DNA of 64,000 bases from Enterococcus lacertideformus (GCA_015680865.1 JADAKE010000015.1:1-64000), one strand, 5' to 3'. Counted from the first letter of the stretch, positions 8,296-18,090 are shown. A program made the numbers and translations. Notes: a model not told the origin generated them from the letters alone.

Positions 8296-8898
8296 TTATT
8301 TGCTTTTTTTATCATTTTGTCTTTTTATTTGTTCCTCAACTTCGGCTAAATTTTCTCTGAGAAAAGCTTCTTTTTTTTGTAATTCGACAAGATCTTCTGC
8401 TATTTCTGCTTTTTGTTCTTTCTCTGGTGGACGCAAAAAGAAATTGATTCCAATTGCGATAAATGTTCCGATGAAGGTATCTAATACCCTTTGAATCGCA
8501 TATAAGGAAGATTCACCTTGAGGGATACTAAGAGAGATCAACAGTAAAGTGGCAATTGCTGAAATAATACCTGCATTATTATTTATCCCATCGGAGATAA
8601 CAATGACGATAATCACTAGAAGAGGAAGCAAGAATAATTCTACCAGAAAATCATTGTGAAAATAGTTTTTTACAAAAAAGTAGAGAATGGCCAAAAAACC
8701 GCCGATCGTATTACCGATAATTCTGGATTGTCCGAATGAAACGGTACTTGTTAAATCTTGTCTTAGAGAAAAAACTGCAGATAGGGCAGCAATCATGGGC
8801 AATCCCCGATTTGTTACATGGAAAAATAAAATACATAGAAAAACTGATAAAGCACTTTTTATTGTTCGCATTCCTAACCGAAAACGGCCAAATACCAT
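8296..8898 (-). CDS. FUSC / aromatic acid exporter family membrane protein
   Basis: A 200-residue membrane protein starting MVFGRFRLGMRTIKSALSVF, the typical N-terminus of aromatic-acid-exporter (FUSC-like) proteins. It has about five hydrophobic segments followed by a charged C-terminal coiled coil (AEIAEDLVELQKKEAFLRENLAEVEEQIKRQ). AAAGGAG lies upstream of the ATG. The substrate is unknown. A related gene starts divergently at 9008, so the two may be paralogous partners; here this one is intact and the other is interrupted. Confidence 0.75.
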   Translation of the reverse strand: MVFGRFRLGMRTIKSALSVFLCILFFHVTNRGLPMIAALSAVFSLRQDLTSTVSFGQSRIIGNTIGGFLAILYFFVKNYFHNDFLVELFLLPLLVIIVIVISDGINNNAGIISAIATLLLISLSIPQGESSLYAIQRVLDTFIGTFIAIGINFFLRPPEKEQKAEIAEDLVELQKKEAFLRENLAEVEEQIKRQNDKKSK

Positions 8899-9007
8899 AG
8901 AATGTTCTCCTTTTTGTCCTTTTTAATAGCATAACGAATTTTCAAAGAGATTGCTAGTTTTTCATTAAGTATTTTAGTATAATTCTAAGAAAAGAAAGGG
9001 GCATCTT

Positions 9008-9961
9008 ATGCGTATCGGAATGAGAACGGTGAAAACGGCTGTTAGTGGGATGCTATCTATGTGGGTAGCACAAACGTTTTCACTACTATTTTGGCCGTCC
9101 GCAGGAATTATTGCTTTATTGAGTGTGGGGAATACAAAACGTTCCACTTTAAAAACTGGTCTATCAAGATTTGCTGCATTTGCTTTAGCGACCGTCTTAG
9201 CGTTGATTAGTTTTTTTCTTTGTGATTATACGATCTTGGGTTTTGGGCTGTTTTTGCTATTGTTTATTCCTTCCGCTGTTTTTTTCAAATTAACCGATGG
9301 GATTGTTGTGAACTCAGTATTGGTCACGCACTATTTAAGCGAAAAAAATATGAGTGGATCATTGATTAGAAATGAAGCCAGTTTGATGGCAATTGGGGTT
9401 GGTTTTGCATTGCTCGCAAATATTTACATGCCAGACATCAAAGTAAAACTTCAAAAGAATCAACAGGTGATCGAAGAACATTTTCGCATGATCTTAAAAA
9501 ACATGGCCGATTTTCTACTTATGGGTAAAGGTGCACAAAACCAATTACTTTGTGACAAACTATTGATTTTTGTGTGGGAAAGCCAGTTAGAGGCAAGAAA
9601 GTATCAAGAAAATTATTGGGTAAAACAAACACAATATTATGAAACTTATTTTTCGATGAGGCGGGCACAAGTCAATGTTGTGAAAGATATGCAAAGAAAT
9701 CTTTAACGGATCCATTATCCTGTCTCATATGGCAATCATATATATGGTTTATTGATCTATACTGCCGAAACTTTTTCAGAAAAAAATGACGGAAGAGAAT
9801 TGTTGGAACGAATTGATGAGGTGTACGAGCTTTACCGTCAAATGCCATTACCAAAAGCGCGCTTAGAGTTTGAAGACCGAGCAGAATTATTTCAATTTCT
9901 CCAATCGTTTAAGAGTTTCATAGAGATCAAAGCAGAATTCTCACAACAAGTGATCCGTTAA
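9008..9961 (+). pseudogene. FUSC / aromatic acid exporter homologue, in-frame stop
   Basis: The N-terminal half (MRIGMRTVKTAVSGML...) has the FUSC membrane domain, followed by a soluble helical region. An in-frame TAA at 9704-9706 interrupts it after KDMQRNL, and the same frame continues (RIHYPVSYGNHIYGLLIYTA ... FIEIKAEFSQQVIR) to a stop at 9959-9961. A one-base change from GAA, CAA or AAA would explain the TAA. A 232-aa product with the membrane part can still be made, so partial function cannot be ruled out. GAAAGGGGCATCTT before the ATG supplies the ribosome binding site. Confidence 0.8.
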
Positions 9962-9990
9962 CTATTGACTTGAATAATAAGGCAAACCAA

Positions 9991-10047
9991 AAGAACTTGA
10001 GAAAAACAATCGAGTTTCTTGATACGAGGTTATTTTCTCAAGTTCTT
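9991..10047. terminator. 15-bp inverted repeat between convergent genes
   Basis: AAGAACTTGAGAAAA (9991-10005) and TTTTCTCAAGTTCTT (10033-10047) are perfect complements. A T-rich tail follows only weakly, but the position between two convergent genes suits a bidirectional terminator. Confidence 0.6.
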
Positions 10048-10074
10048 AAGACAAAACTAAAATTAGGCTAAAAA

Positions 10075-11031
10075 TTATTGTTCTTGCCAAAGTTTTTGCA
10101 TCGTATCCAAAATTTCAATGACATCTTTCGTTAAAAACAACGAACGGTTTGGTAATTAGTTTTCAATCGTTTGAACCATGTTTTCAATTTCATAATTCAT
10201 TGCTTGTGTAGTGCTACCACTTTCGATCCATTCTCTTGTGCCATCATTAAAAATGATTTCTGCATGATCTGCACGTGGGTAATCTGCGATAGTTATATAG
10301 CCATTTTCAAAAGCGACGATACCAACTTTAGGCATTTTTGCTTGGAAGGTCAAGCTGATAGTAGCTAGCTCATTTTCTTTGTTCCTTAAAATTGTCACAG
10401 ACTGTTCGTCAACACCTGTTTCAAAAGGCACCATGTTTGATGCAATGACTTTCGGCTGAGAACTTAAAAAGAAACGAGCGAATGAGACTGCATACGTACC
10501 AATGTCCAATAGAGCGCCACCAGCCAATTCAGGATTGAAAAAGCGATTGGTTGGATCGGGTTCTTTATAGCTGCCAAAAGGTGCTTGGATCATTTTTAAT
10601 GCGCCTAGCTTACCCGTGTCTATCAAGGAGCGTAATTGATGATAAAGCGGCATGTTAAAAATAGTCATTGCTTCCGCTAAGATCAAATTCTTTTCTTCCG
10701 CTAGTTTCATTGCGGCTCCTAATTCTTCTTTGTTAATTGTAATGGCTTTTTCACACAGAACATGTTTATTGGCCCTTAATGCTTGCAGAATGTGTTGACT
10801 ATGCTGTTTATTTGGAACAGCAATATAGATGATATCTATTTCAGGATCATTTAACAGTTCTTGGTAACTACCATAAGCTTTAGGAATATGATATCGTTCA
10901 GCAAAATTTTTGGCTTTTTCTATTGATCTTGAAGCAACTGCTATAAGATCACTTGTTTTTTGTTCAAAACTTTCTGCAAATTCATGTGCGATTGTACCTA
11001 ATCCAATTATTCCCCATTGATACTTTTTCAT
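10075..11031 (-). pseudogene. Gfo/Idh/MocA oxidoreductase with in-frame stop near C-terminus
   Basis: An NAD(P)-dependent dehydrogenase of the Gfo/Idh/MocA family: Rossmann motif WGIIGLGTIAHEFAESF at the N-terminus, AVPNKQHSQHILQAL, the signature CEKAITI (usually CEKP), and GGALLDIGTYAV. The frame stops with TAA at 10156-10158 after MVQTIEN, but the next 26 codons in the same frame (LPNRSLFLTKDVIEILDTM, then QKLWQEQ, stop at 10075) are the usual C-terminal helix of the family, giving the normal 318-residue length. A single substitution probably created the stop. The 291-aa product lacks only the last helix, so residual activity is possible. Substrate unknown. Confidence 0.85.
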
Positions 11032-11210
11032 ACATCAAAACTCCTTCTCGTGGTATATTTAATATAGTATTTTAATAAAAAATTGTAACTGATTCTACTT
11101 TGATTATAGCAAATGAATCCTTATATTTTTAGTGAGAGTGCTTCAGGAAAAAAGTAGAGTGATTTTTTAGGCATTTTATGTAAAAATAAGAAGAAGAGGA
11201 GGAGATTTTT

Positions 11211-11764
11211 ATGCATCAAGTATACGTTGATTTGATTCTTAGTGTATTACTCGAACAGTATCCAACAGAAAAAAATTCTTATAGGATTATTTATTGGTCA
11301 GCGAGGAACAATGGCAAGGATGGAAACAAGGAGAAAAAAATCTTCCATCTGAGGCAATGCAAAAAATAAAAAATCTGTTTACAGATTATGAATGGATGCT
11401 GACACAAAAGATTTTACGTCAAACCATCATTTTTCCAGAAAAAAGAACAACTGCTGTGGCAGAATATAAACAAATCAAGACACGTATTGCTCAAAAATGG
11501 TTATCTGACGGGTTAGCAAAAGTAGAATTGATTCCTTTAAAAAATGATCAATATCTTAGTCGGTTTCTTGACTTGAAGGTAAGTATTAATTATGATGAAT
11601 GGGGTTATGACGATATTTTGAATTTTCGGTTACCAGCAGATGTACAAAGGCAGATTGAAGGGGAGAAAGTGGAACTGCTAGATTGGGTAAATGAAAATCT
11701 TGAAGAAACCTATGTCCACGAAAAAAAAAGAATACAAAGGGGAATGAAAGGATTTTTAAAGTGA
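11211..11764 (+). pseudogene. Small hypothetical/regulatory protein, frameshifted
   Basis: It starts at ATG 11211 after AAGAGGAGGAGA with MHQVYVDLILSVLLEQYPTE. Near 11278-11290 the frame breaks and the rest continues in another frame as LLVSEEQWQGWKQGEKNLP, then KIKNLFTDYEWMLTQKILRQ, to the stop at 11762-11764. The sequence around the break (serine-rich turn, then QWQGWKQGE) looks like a helix-turn-helix recognition region that lost a few bases. The family is not recognised. It overlaps the start of the VanY-like gene, so it was probably the first gene of that operon. Confidence 0.6.
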
Positions 11765-12561
11765 ATAAAATTTTAGGGTTTAGTGCGGTCATTATTATGA
11801 TCGCTGCGATGGGATATATCGTAGTCAGTTACCAACATATAGCATCGCAAGCTCGAGAAGAGGGACAAACAACACGAAAAAATAAAAATACAACAACGCA
11901 AAATACTACCGCACCAAAAACGAAATCTTCTAAAAAAAATAGCGCGATCCCTAATGCTCAACCAACTGATTGGAACCTTATCCTTGTAGGACCTGAGCAT
12001 AGGCTTGAACAAGAAGTGGATGAATCAACACAATTAGTTTCGCTGCCTAATGGTTATTTGATTGATAAAAGGATTCAAAGAGATTATGAAGATTTAGCTA
12101 AGGCTGCACAGAATAGCGGGTTCCCATTAGTAATGGTTTCTGCTTATCGTTCTGTCTCTTCACAACAAGAAGTTTTTGCACAAAATGTGCAAGAAGTGAT
12201 GAGCAGTCAGAATGTCTCAGAAGAGGAAGCAACAGCGATTACTAAGCAAACTATAACGGAGCCTGGGTATAGTGAGCATCATACTGGATTAGCTGTTGAC
12301 GTCGTTGATGAAAACTGGTACAACAATTATCCTTCACAACTTTTAGATGCCAGTTATGGGGGGCAACCAGGGGCAAAATGGATTGCTGAAAATGCCTCGA
12401 AATATGGGTTTATTGTTCGTTATCCAAAAGATCGACAAGCAGTCACAAAAATCACGTATGAACCGTGGCATCTACGTTATGTTGGAAAAGAAAACGCAGA
12501 GTATATAACGCAACATAATATCACGTTAGAAGAATACCTTGATCAATTAAAAAAGAAGTAG
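11761..12561 (+). CDS. VanY-like D-alanyl-D-alanine carboxypeptidase (M15)
   Basis: A 266-residue secreted or anchored peptidase. An N-terminal signal-anchor (ILGFSAVIIMIAAMGYIVVSY) and a Thr/Lys/Asn-rich linker precede the M15 domain, with zinc-site motifs SAYRSVSSQQEVF, SEHHTGLAVDVVD (His and Asp ligands) and YEPWHLRYVGKENA (catalytic Glu and third ligand His). It trims the terminal D-Ala of peptidoglycan stems outside the cell. The GTG start overlaps the end of the preceding gene and follows AAAGGA. It lies 9 bases before a glucosaminidase gene, suggesting a small wall-remodelling unit. Confidence 0.9.
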   Translation: MNKILGFSAVIIMIAAMGYIVVSYQHIASQAREEGQTTRKNKNTTTQNTTAPKTKSSKKNSAIPNAQPTDWNLILVGPEHRLEQEVDESTQLVSLPNGYLIDKRIQRDYEDLAKAAQNSGFPLVMVSAYRSVSSQQEVFAQNVQEVMSSQNVSEEEATAITKQTITEPGYSEHHTGLAVDVVDENWYNNYPSQLLDASYGGQPGAKWIAENASKYGFIVRYPKDRQAVTKITYEPWHLRYVGKENAEYITQHNITLEEYLDQLKKK

Positions 12562-12570
12562 GAATTATTA

Positions 12571-13185
12571 ATGGTAAAAAAAAAGTGTAAAAAACAAAAG
12601 CGTAAGCATGTTCGTTTTATGGCTATAATTTCAGGCGTTTTACTGATAATGATCGCCTTTTTTCTTTCCTTAAGAGGATTATCTACGCCGTTTATTGATC
12701 AGGAACAAACCGATGAAACCCAAACGCATGAAGCATTTATCAATCAATTAGCTCCTTATGCTAAAGAATTACAAACTGGTTATGGAGTCTTGCCCAGTAT
12801 CATTTTAGGTCAAGCAATACTTGAATCAAATTGGGGGAAAAGTACACTATCCAGTCAATACAATAACCTATTTGGCATAAAAGCATATGGTAATCAGAAA
12901 AAAGTGAATTTAGAAACAAAAGAATTTGTGAATGAAGAATGGATTACGATCCAAGGGGATTTTCGTGTTTATGAGTCATGGGAACAATCAATGGACTCTC
13001 ATACGCAACTTTTTGTAAACGGTGTTGATTGGAATCCAGCATTGTACGAAAAAGTAATTACAGCAACAGATTATCGTGAAGCTGCACAAGCTTTACAAGA
13101 TGCTGGTTATGCGACTGACCCTTCCTATGCACAAAAAATTATTCAAGTCATTGAAACATATCATTTGGATCAGTATGATCAATAA
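12571..13185 (+). CDS. Endo-beta-N-acetylglucosaminidase (GH73)
   Basis: 204 residues: a basic N-terminus, one signal-anchor helix (FMAIISGVLLIMIAFFLSL), then a GH73/FlgJ-like domain with YGVLPSIILGQAILESNWGKS (the catalytic Glu lies in ILESNWG), YNNLFGIKA, FRVYESWEQSMDSH, and DYREAAQALQDAGYATDPSYA, which is diagnostic of LytG-type glucosaminidases. It cleaves peptidoglycan glycan strands at the cell surface. It probably forms an operon with the carboxypeptidase gene just upstream. No wall-binding repeats follow, so it is a minimal form of the enzyme. Confidence 0.9.
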   Translation: MVKKKCKKQKRKHVRFMAIISGVLLIMIAFFLSLRGLSTPFIDQEQTDETQTHEAFINQLAPYAKELQTGYGVLPSIILGQAILESNWGKSTLSSQYNNLFGIKAYGNQKKVNLETKEFVNEEWITIQGDFRVYESWEQSMDSHTQLFVNGVDWNPALYEKVITATDYREAAQALQDAGYATDPSYAQKIIQVIETYHLDQYDQ

Positions 13186-13209
13186 TTATGAGAAAAAGGA
13201 AGTGGCAAG

Positions 13210-13890
13210 ATGGCAGAGCAATTTATCCCAGAAATTATGACTGAGCTACGCAAAGACATTGTCAAAGTACCCGAAGTCATTATGGAAGCAAGTGGGATCA
13301 AGATTTTTGGTAAACTGATCCGATCAATTATTTTTACAACCGATATCGCAATTGTTCGAAATACAAATGCAAATGCTGTGATTGCTGTCTACCCATTTAC
13401 ACCACATCCAGCAATTACCAAAAGCATAATCGAAGCGGCTGATATTCCAGTGTTTTCGGGATTCGGTGGTGGCTTGACGCAAGGTACTCGTTCATCCTAT
13501 ATTAGTTTATTTGCTGAAGCACAAGGATCGCTAGGTGTTGTTTTAAATGGTCCGACACCGTTGGAAACAGTGCAAGAAGTTTGTCGTGTTGTCGATATTC
13601 CTGTAATCAGCACAGTCACATCTAAATACACAGAAATTGATGAAAAGCTTGCAGCTGGAATTACCATCATCAATATCAGTGCAGGTAAAGAAACAGCTGT
13701 AACGGTAAAATATTTCCGCGAAAAATATCCAGAACTTCCAATTATTGCTACTGGTGGGCCTACAGAAGAAAGTATTTTGGAAACGATCCAGGCAGGAGCC
13801 AATGCGATTACCTATACACCGCCAAGTAATGGAGAATTATTTAGCCGTAAAATGGAAAAATATCGTCGGCTTGAAAAACAGGAAGAATAG
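13210..13890 (+). CDS. TIM-barrel protein of unknown function
   Basis: 226 residues with an alternating beta/alpha pattern and a probable phosphate-binding loop near the C-terminus (LPIIATGGPTEESILETIQAGANAITYTPP), as in TIM-barrel enzymes. Other notable stretches are GFGGGLTQGTRSSYISL and VVLNGPTPLETV. Similar enterococcal proteins are often labelled simply hydrolase; I cannot assign a reaction. It starts at ATG 13210 after GAAAAAGGAAG, 24 bases downstream of the glucosaminidase gene, and may be cotranscribed with it. Confidence 0.6.
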   Translation: MAEQFIPEIMTELRKDIVKVPEVIMEASGIKIFGKLIRSIIFTTDIAIVRNTNANAVIAVYPFTPHPAITKSIIEAADIPVFSGFGGGLTQGTRSSYISLFAEAQGSLGVVLNGPTPLETVQEVCRVVDIPVISTVTSKYTEIDEKLAAGITIINISAGKETAVTVKYFREKYPELPIIATGGPTEESILETIQAGANAITYTPPSNGELFSRKMEKYRRLEKQEE

Positions 13891-14244
13891 AAAAATATAT
13901 TGATAGAAAGTCAAAAGCAAAAAAGGAAAAAACTCTATATTGCACTTGATTTTCTTTTATTTAGCTTTTTAATCGAATAAATACCGAACAAAATCATTGG
14001 ATTAAATTAAAAATATTAGATTTTAGAAAAAAACAAGGAAACTTAGTTGTCAGTTTCAGAAACAAGTGTTAGACTATCTTCATTATTTGAAGCAACTGAA
14101 TTTATTCAAATAGCTGAACAGCTACTTTAAAAGCCTGAAATTTTCTATATTCAAGGCAAATCATACTTCATTTCTTAGTAAAACATGAATAGTTGTTTTA
14201 TGTCTTTTTTAGAGAATTAAATGGACGACAGCTGAATAACCTCT
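13891..14244. other. Non-coding leader region before the guanine riboswitch
   Basis: No gene is seen. The stretch is A/T rich with stops in all frames. The xpt promoter should lie here, but no convincing -35/-10 pair is evident by eye. Confidence 0.5.
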
Positions 14245-14309
14245 ACTTATATATCGTCATAATAGGGATGACAGTTTCTAGCCAGTGCCGTAAATACTGG
14301 ACTATAAGT
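14245..14309 (+). promoter_or_regulatory. Guanine-specific purine riboswitch
   Basis: The aptamer closes with ACTTAT/ATAAGT (P1) and shows the purine-riboswitch core: ATAATAGGGATGACAGTTTCTA, a CCAGT...ACTGG arm with the loop CCGTAAAT, then GACTAT. The C in GACTAT is the ligand-reading position and indicates guanine/hypoxanthine rather than adenine. Immediately downstream AAAAAGGGGCTTTTTT (about 14310-14326) can form the terminator of the expression platform, about 80 bases before xpt. Binding of guanine would shut off xpt-pbuX. Confidence 0.92.
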
Positions 14310-14407
14310 AAAAAGGGGCTTTTTTATTAAAGGAATGATTTGTCAGTATGATAAATCGTTAAAAAATAGTTTTTTAGACCAATAAATGAAAAAAGGGGGC
14401 AAATAAA

Positions 14408-14989
14408 TTGAAAGAATTAGTAGAACGTATTCAAAAAGATGGCCGTGTGTTAGGCGAAGGTGTTTTGAAGGTGGATAGTTTTATCACGCACCAGGTTGAT
14501 CCTGTATTGATGGAGCAAATGGGGCAATATTTTGCAGACATTTTCAAAAAACAAGGGATTACAAAAGTAGTGACGATTGAAGCTTCTGGGATCGCACCAG
14601 CTTTATTTGCTGCGAAAGAATTAAATGTACCAATGATTTTTGCTAGAAAAGCAAAGAGTCTAACGATGGATGAAGAATTACTGACTGCATCCGTCTATTC
14701 ATTTACCAAACAAGTAACAAGCACGATTTCAATCTCACGTAAATTTTTATCAGCTGAAGATAAAGTCTTGATCATTGATGATTTCTTAGCAAATGGGCAA
14801 GCAGCCAAAGGTTTGATTGAGCTATGCCGTCAAGCTGGTGCTGAAGTAGAAGGAATTGGAATCGTCATTGAAAAATCTTTCCAAGATGGTCGTCAGTTAT
14901 TGGAAGAAATGGGTTTAAAAGTTGTCTCACTAGCACGTATTGCTTCATTATCGAATGGGCAAGTAGCATTTCTTGAGGAGGATGCATAG
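14408..14989 (+). CDS. xpt: Xanthine phosphoribosyltransferase
   Basis: 193 residues. It converts xanthine (and often guanine) plus PRPP to XMP (GMP) in purine salvage. The PRPP-binding loop is clear in [22 protein letters not shown] (around residue 120), with [22 protein letters not shown] and [16 protein letters not shown] typical of the family. The start is TTG 14408 after AAAGGGGGC. Expression is under the guanine riboswitch just upstream. It is followed 2 bases later by pbuX. The gene is intact, in contrast to the broken biosynthetic cluster next door. Confidence 0.96.
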   Translation: MKELVERIQKDGRVLGEGVLKVDSFITHQVDPVLMEQMGQYFADIFKKQGITKVVTIEASGIAPALFAAKELNVPMIFARKAKSLTMDEELLTASVYSFTKQVTSTISISRKFLSAEDKVLIIDDFLANGQAAKGLIELCRQAGAEVEGIGIVIEKSFQDGRQLLEEMGLKVVSLARIASLSNGQVAFLEEDA

Positions 14990-14991
14990 TC

Positions 14992-16308
14992 GTGGAGAAA
15001 GAAACACAAAATGGAAAAGCAGCTGTACTGGGTTTGCAACATTTACTAGCAATGTATGCAGGTGCAGTAGCGGTTCCTTTATTGATTGGTACAGGACTAG
15101 GGTTTAATCAAGAACAAATGACCTATCTCATTTCGATTGATATTTTTATGTGTGGTTTGGCTACACTATTGCAATTAACAGTGAATCGATTTTTTGGGAT
15201 CGGATTGCCGGTTGTATTAGGATGTGCGATCCAAGCAGTAGCTCCTTTGATTCTTATTGGCAGTAATGAAGGAGTAGGCGCAATTTATGGTTCGATTATT
15301 GCATCAGGGATCTTTGTTGTTTTAGTGGCTGGTTTTTTCTCGAAAATTAAACGATTATTTCCACCAATCGTTACTGGAACAGTTATTACTGTGATTGGTT
15401 TGACCTTGATTCCTGTTGCGATTGAAAAAATGGGAGGGGGAAGTGCAACTGCAGAAAATTTTGGTGATAAAATAAATTTATTGTTAGCATTTGTCACTAT
15501 TGTATTGATTGTAGGTGTACAAATGTTTGCAAAAGGGTTTATTCGTTCGATTGCTGTTTTGATTGGTTTAGTAGGTGGAAGTATCCTAGCTGCTGTAATG
15601 GGAATGATCGACTTGAGTGCCATTGGCCAAGCACCTGTTTTTCATGTTCCGCAACCTTTTTATTTTGGTAAACCTACTTTTGATATCTGGTCCATTTTAT
15701 TAATGATCATTATTTCCATTGTTAGTATGGTAGAGTCCACTGGCGTATACTTTGCTTTGGGGGATATTACGGGTAAAAATGTTGGAGAAGAAGAACTAAA
15801 AAAAGGTTATCGGGCAGAAGGTCTTGCAGTGATTTTAGGGGGGATTTTCAATACATTCCCTTATACTGGCTTCTCTCAAAACGTTGGTTTAGTCCAACTT
15901 TCAGGGATCAAAACAAGAAAACCAATTTATTTTTCTGCTATTTTCCTAATCATTCTTGGGTTGTTTCCTAAAATTGGCGCACTAGCGCAAATCATTCCAG
16001 AGCCTGTATTAGGAGGCGGTATGTTAGTGATGTTTGGTATGGTTGCGGTACAAGGTATTCGTATGTTGATGGAAGTCGATTTTTCAAATGATAAAAATCT
16101 TTTGATTGCGGCTGTATCTATAGGATTTGGATTAGGATTCAACATTATGCCAACATTATTTAGTCAGTTACCTGAGACAGTTCAAATGTTCACTGGAAAT
16201 GGTATTGTGATGAGCAGTGTAACAGCGATTGTTTTGAATCTTGTTTTTAATGGTTTAAAAAAAGACGAAGAAATTATTGAAGAAGCTCTAGCAAAAAATA
16301 ATCCATAA
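14992..16308 (+). CDS. pbuX: Xanthine permease (NCS2/uracil-xanthine family)
   Basis: A 438-residue polytopic membrane protein with about 12-14 hydrophobic segments. Signature stretches are LGLQHLLAMYAGAVAVPLLIG near the N-terminus and NTFPYTGFSQNVGLVQLSGIKTR in the middle (the NCS2 Q-N-x-G-x-x-x-x-T-x-x-x-x-R signature). It imports xanthine using an ion gradient and supplies Xpt. GTG 14992 follows AGGAGGATGC inside the xpt end, so the two genes are translationally linked under the same riboswitch. Intact. Confidence 0.95.
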   Translation: MEKETQNGKAAVLGLQHLLAMYAGAVAVPLLIGTGLGFNQEQMTYLISIDIFMCGLATLLQLTVNRFFGIGLPVVLGCAIQAVAPLILIGSNEGVGAIYGSIIASGIFVVLVAGFFSKIKRLFPPIVTGTVITVIGLTLIPVAIEKMGGGSATAENFGDKINLLLAFVTIVLIVGVQMFAKGFIRSIAVLIGLVGGSILAAVMGMIDLSAIGQAPVFHVPQPFYFGKPTFDIWSILLMIIISIVSMVESTGVYFALGDITGKNVGEEELKKGYRAEGLAVILGGIFNTFPYTGFSQNVGLVQLSGIKTRKPIYFSAIFLIILGLFPKIGALAQIIPEPVLGGGMLVMFGMVAVQGIRMLMEVDFSNDKNLLIAAVSIGFGLGFNIMPTLFSQLPETVQMFTGNGIVMSSVTAIVLNLVFNGLKKDEEIIEEALAKNNP

Positions 16309-16327
16309 AAAAGTAATAAAAAGAAAA

Positions 16328-16364
16328 AGAAGAACAGCTATCAAGTTGTTGCTTCTTTTTTTTG
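16328..16364 (+). terminator. Terminator after pbuX
   Basis: GAAGAACAGC and GTTGTTGCTTC can pair with one bulge around the loop TATCAA and are followed by eight T residues. Confidence 0.6.
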
Positions 16365-16365
16365 A

Positions 16366-16442
16366 ATAAAGCGAACATTTTGTTTTTAATTTTTGTTAAT
16401 ATTCGAATTTTCTTTGACATCAAAAAAACGGATTGCTAAAAT
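16366..16442 (+). promoter_or_regulatory. PurR boxes and sigma-A promoter of the pur cluster
   Basis: Two inverted PurBox-like sites, AAAGCGAACATTT (16368-16380) and, on the other strand, AAAATTCGAATATT (about 16411-16398), lie about 17 bases apart, the arrangement bound by Firmicutes PurR. They directly precede a very good promoter: TTGACA 16414-16419, 17-base spacer, TAAAAT 16437-16442. The control region looks undamaged although many of the genes behind it are broken. Confidence 0.75.
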
Positions 16443-16472
16443 ATGAGTGTATATGAGTAGAGAGGAGAACGT

Positions 16473-16960
16473 ATGATGACGATGGTTTCTGTGATTATGG
16501 GGAGTATATCAGATTGGGAAACAATGAAAAACGCCTGCGAAATACTGGAAGAGTTTGGTGTGTCTTATGAAAAAAAGTAGTTTCAGCGCATCGAACACCA
16601 GATTTGATGTTCAATTATGCTAAAAAGGCCCGAGAAAGAGGAATAAAAGTGATTATTGCTGGTGCTGGAGGAGCCGCTCATCTTCCGGGTATGGTTGCTT
16701 CACAGACCACTTTGCCTGTGATTGGTGTACCAATCCAAACACGAACGTTAAATGGTTTAGATTCATTGCTTTCAATTGTCCAAATGCCTGGAGGTGTTCC
16801 GGTGGCCACAGCTGCTATTGGAAAAGCTGGCGCAATTAACGCTGGACTACTTGCGGTTGAGATGCTTTCAATGTATGATTTAAAGTTGGAAGCTAAATTA
16901 GTGAAAAGACGCGCGATGTTAGCAGAAACTGTGATAGAAAGTAGTGATCAACTTGGTTAA
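16473..16960 (+). pseudogene. purE: N5-carboxyaminoimidazole ribonucleotide mutase PurE, frameshifted
   Basis: PurE converts N5-CAIR to CAIR. The gene starts at ATG 16473 (or 16476) after AGAGGAG with [19 protein letters not shown]. After GVSYEKK the frame hits TAG. A run of A residues at about 16569-16575 is seven long where eight would keep [17 protein letters not shown] in frame. The rest (GTGTTL-like region replaced here by [20 protein letters not shown], then [20 protein letters not shown]) continues correctly to 16960. The lesion is a one-base loss in a homopolymer, so polymerase slippage or a read error could in principle restore the product. Confidence 0.9.
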
Positions 16961-18077
16961 ACCTTTGTTGCCTGGATCAACGATCGGGATTGTCGGTGGC
17001 GGACAATTAGGTCGAATGATGGCGATCAGTGCAAAAGAAATGGGCTTTAAGGTGGGGGTTCTTGATCCTGTGACGAACTGTCCGGCAGCACAAGTGGCAG
17101 ATTGGTACATTCAAGGAACTTACGATGATACTTTTGCTTTAGAAGAACTTGCCAGACGAACAGATGTTATCACTTATGAATTTGAAAATGTAAGTGTAGA
17201 AGCTTTAAATGCCATCTTGCCGATGTCATTTATTCCTCAAGGTACAGATTTATTGGCGATCACCCAGGATCGTCTGTTAGAAAAGTCATTTTTAGAAACC
17301 AATAATATTGTTATTGCTCCTTATGCAACGATTGTCAGCCCCACAGATATTCAGGATGCGATCGATGGGATCGGATATCCTTGTGTATTAAAGACGACAC
17401 GAGGTGGCTATGATGGGAAAGGTCAATATGTACTGAAGGGTCGTGCAGACCTTGCGCCAGCGATGGGTCTTTTAAGAGAAGGAACGTGTGTACTAGAGGC
17501 ATGGATTCCATTTGAAAAAGAAATTTCCATCTTAGTAGCTGGAAATGGTCAAGGAGAGTATAGTACATTTCCAGTGGTAGAAAATGTCCATCGAAACAAT
17601 ATTTTACATGAAACGATTGCGCCAGCAACGATTGCTAAAGAAGTTGCTGAAGAAGCAGAACGTATTGCACGAGTAATCGCTGAGAGCATGAGTTTATCTG
17701 GAGTTTTGTGTATTGAAATGTTTTTGACAAAATCAGGTGGTTTGTATGTAAATGAATTAGCACCGCGGCCTCATAATTCTGGGCACTATTCTATCGAAGC
17801 TTGTTCCATGAGTCAATTTGATGCGCATATTCGAGGAATATGTGGGTGGCCACTGAGTAAAAAAGTTCGTTTACTAAGTAACGCAGTCATGGTAAATGTC
17901 TTAGGTGAACAATTATTGGAAAGCTATCATTTGATTGATAAAAAACCAGAGTGGCAATTCCATTTTTACGGGAAGACACAAGCGAAAAAAGGGCGTAAGA
18001 TGGGGCATATTACCATTGTAACTGAAAATATCCAACAAACTTTGGAAGAAATTAAGAAAACCAACATTTGGGATTAA
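16944..18077 (+). CDS. purK: N5-carboxyaminoimidazole ribonucleotide synthetase
   Basis: A 377-residue ATP-grasp enzyme making N5-CAIR from AIR, bicarbonate and ATP. It has an N-terminal [21 protein letters not shown], the ATP-grasp motifs [19 protein letters not shown] and [16 protein letters not shown], and a C-terminal [18 protein letters not shown]. The likely GTG start at 16944 lies inside the purE end, an overlap that implies translational coupling; the ribosome binding site is weak. The gene appears intact, but its product's partner PurE is frameshifted. Confidence 0.93.
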   Translation: MINLVKPLLPGSTIGIVGGGQLGRMMAISAKEMGFKVGVLDPVTNCPAAQVADWYIQGTYDDTFALEELARRTDVITYEFENVSVEALNAILPMSFIPQGTDLLAITQDRLLEKSFLETNNIVIAPYATIVSPTDIQDAIDGIGYPCVLKTTRGGYDGKGQYVLKGRADLAPAMGLLREGTCVLEAWIPFEKEISILVAGNGQGEYSTFPVVENVHRNNILHETIAPATIAKEVAEEAERIARVIAESMSLSGVLCIEMFLTKSGGLYVNELAPRPHNSGHYSIEACSMSQFDAHIRGICGWPLSKKVRLLSNAVMVNVLGEQLLESYHLIDKKPEWQFHFYGKTQAKKGRKMGHITIVTENIQQTLEEIKKTNIWD

Positions 18078-18090
18078 AGGAGATTAATAG

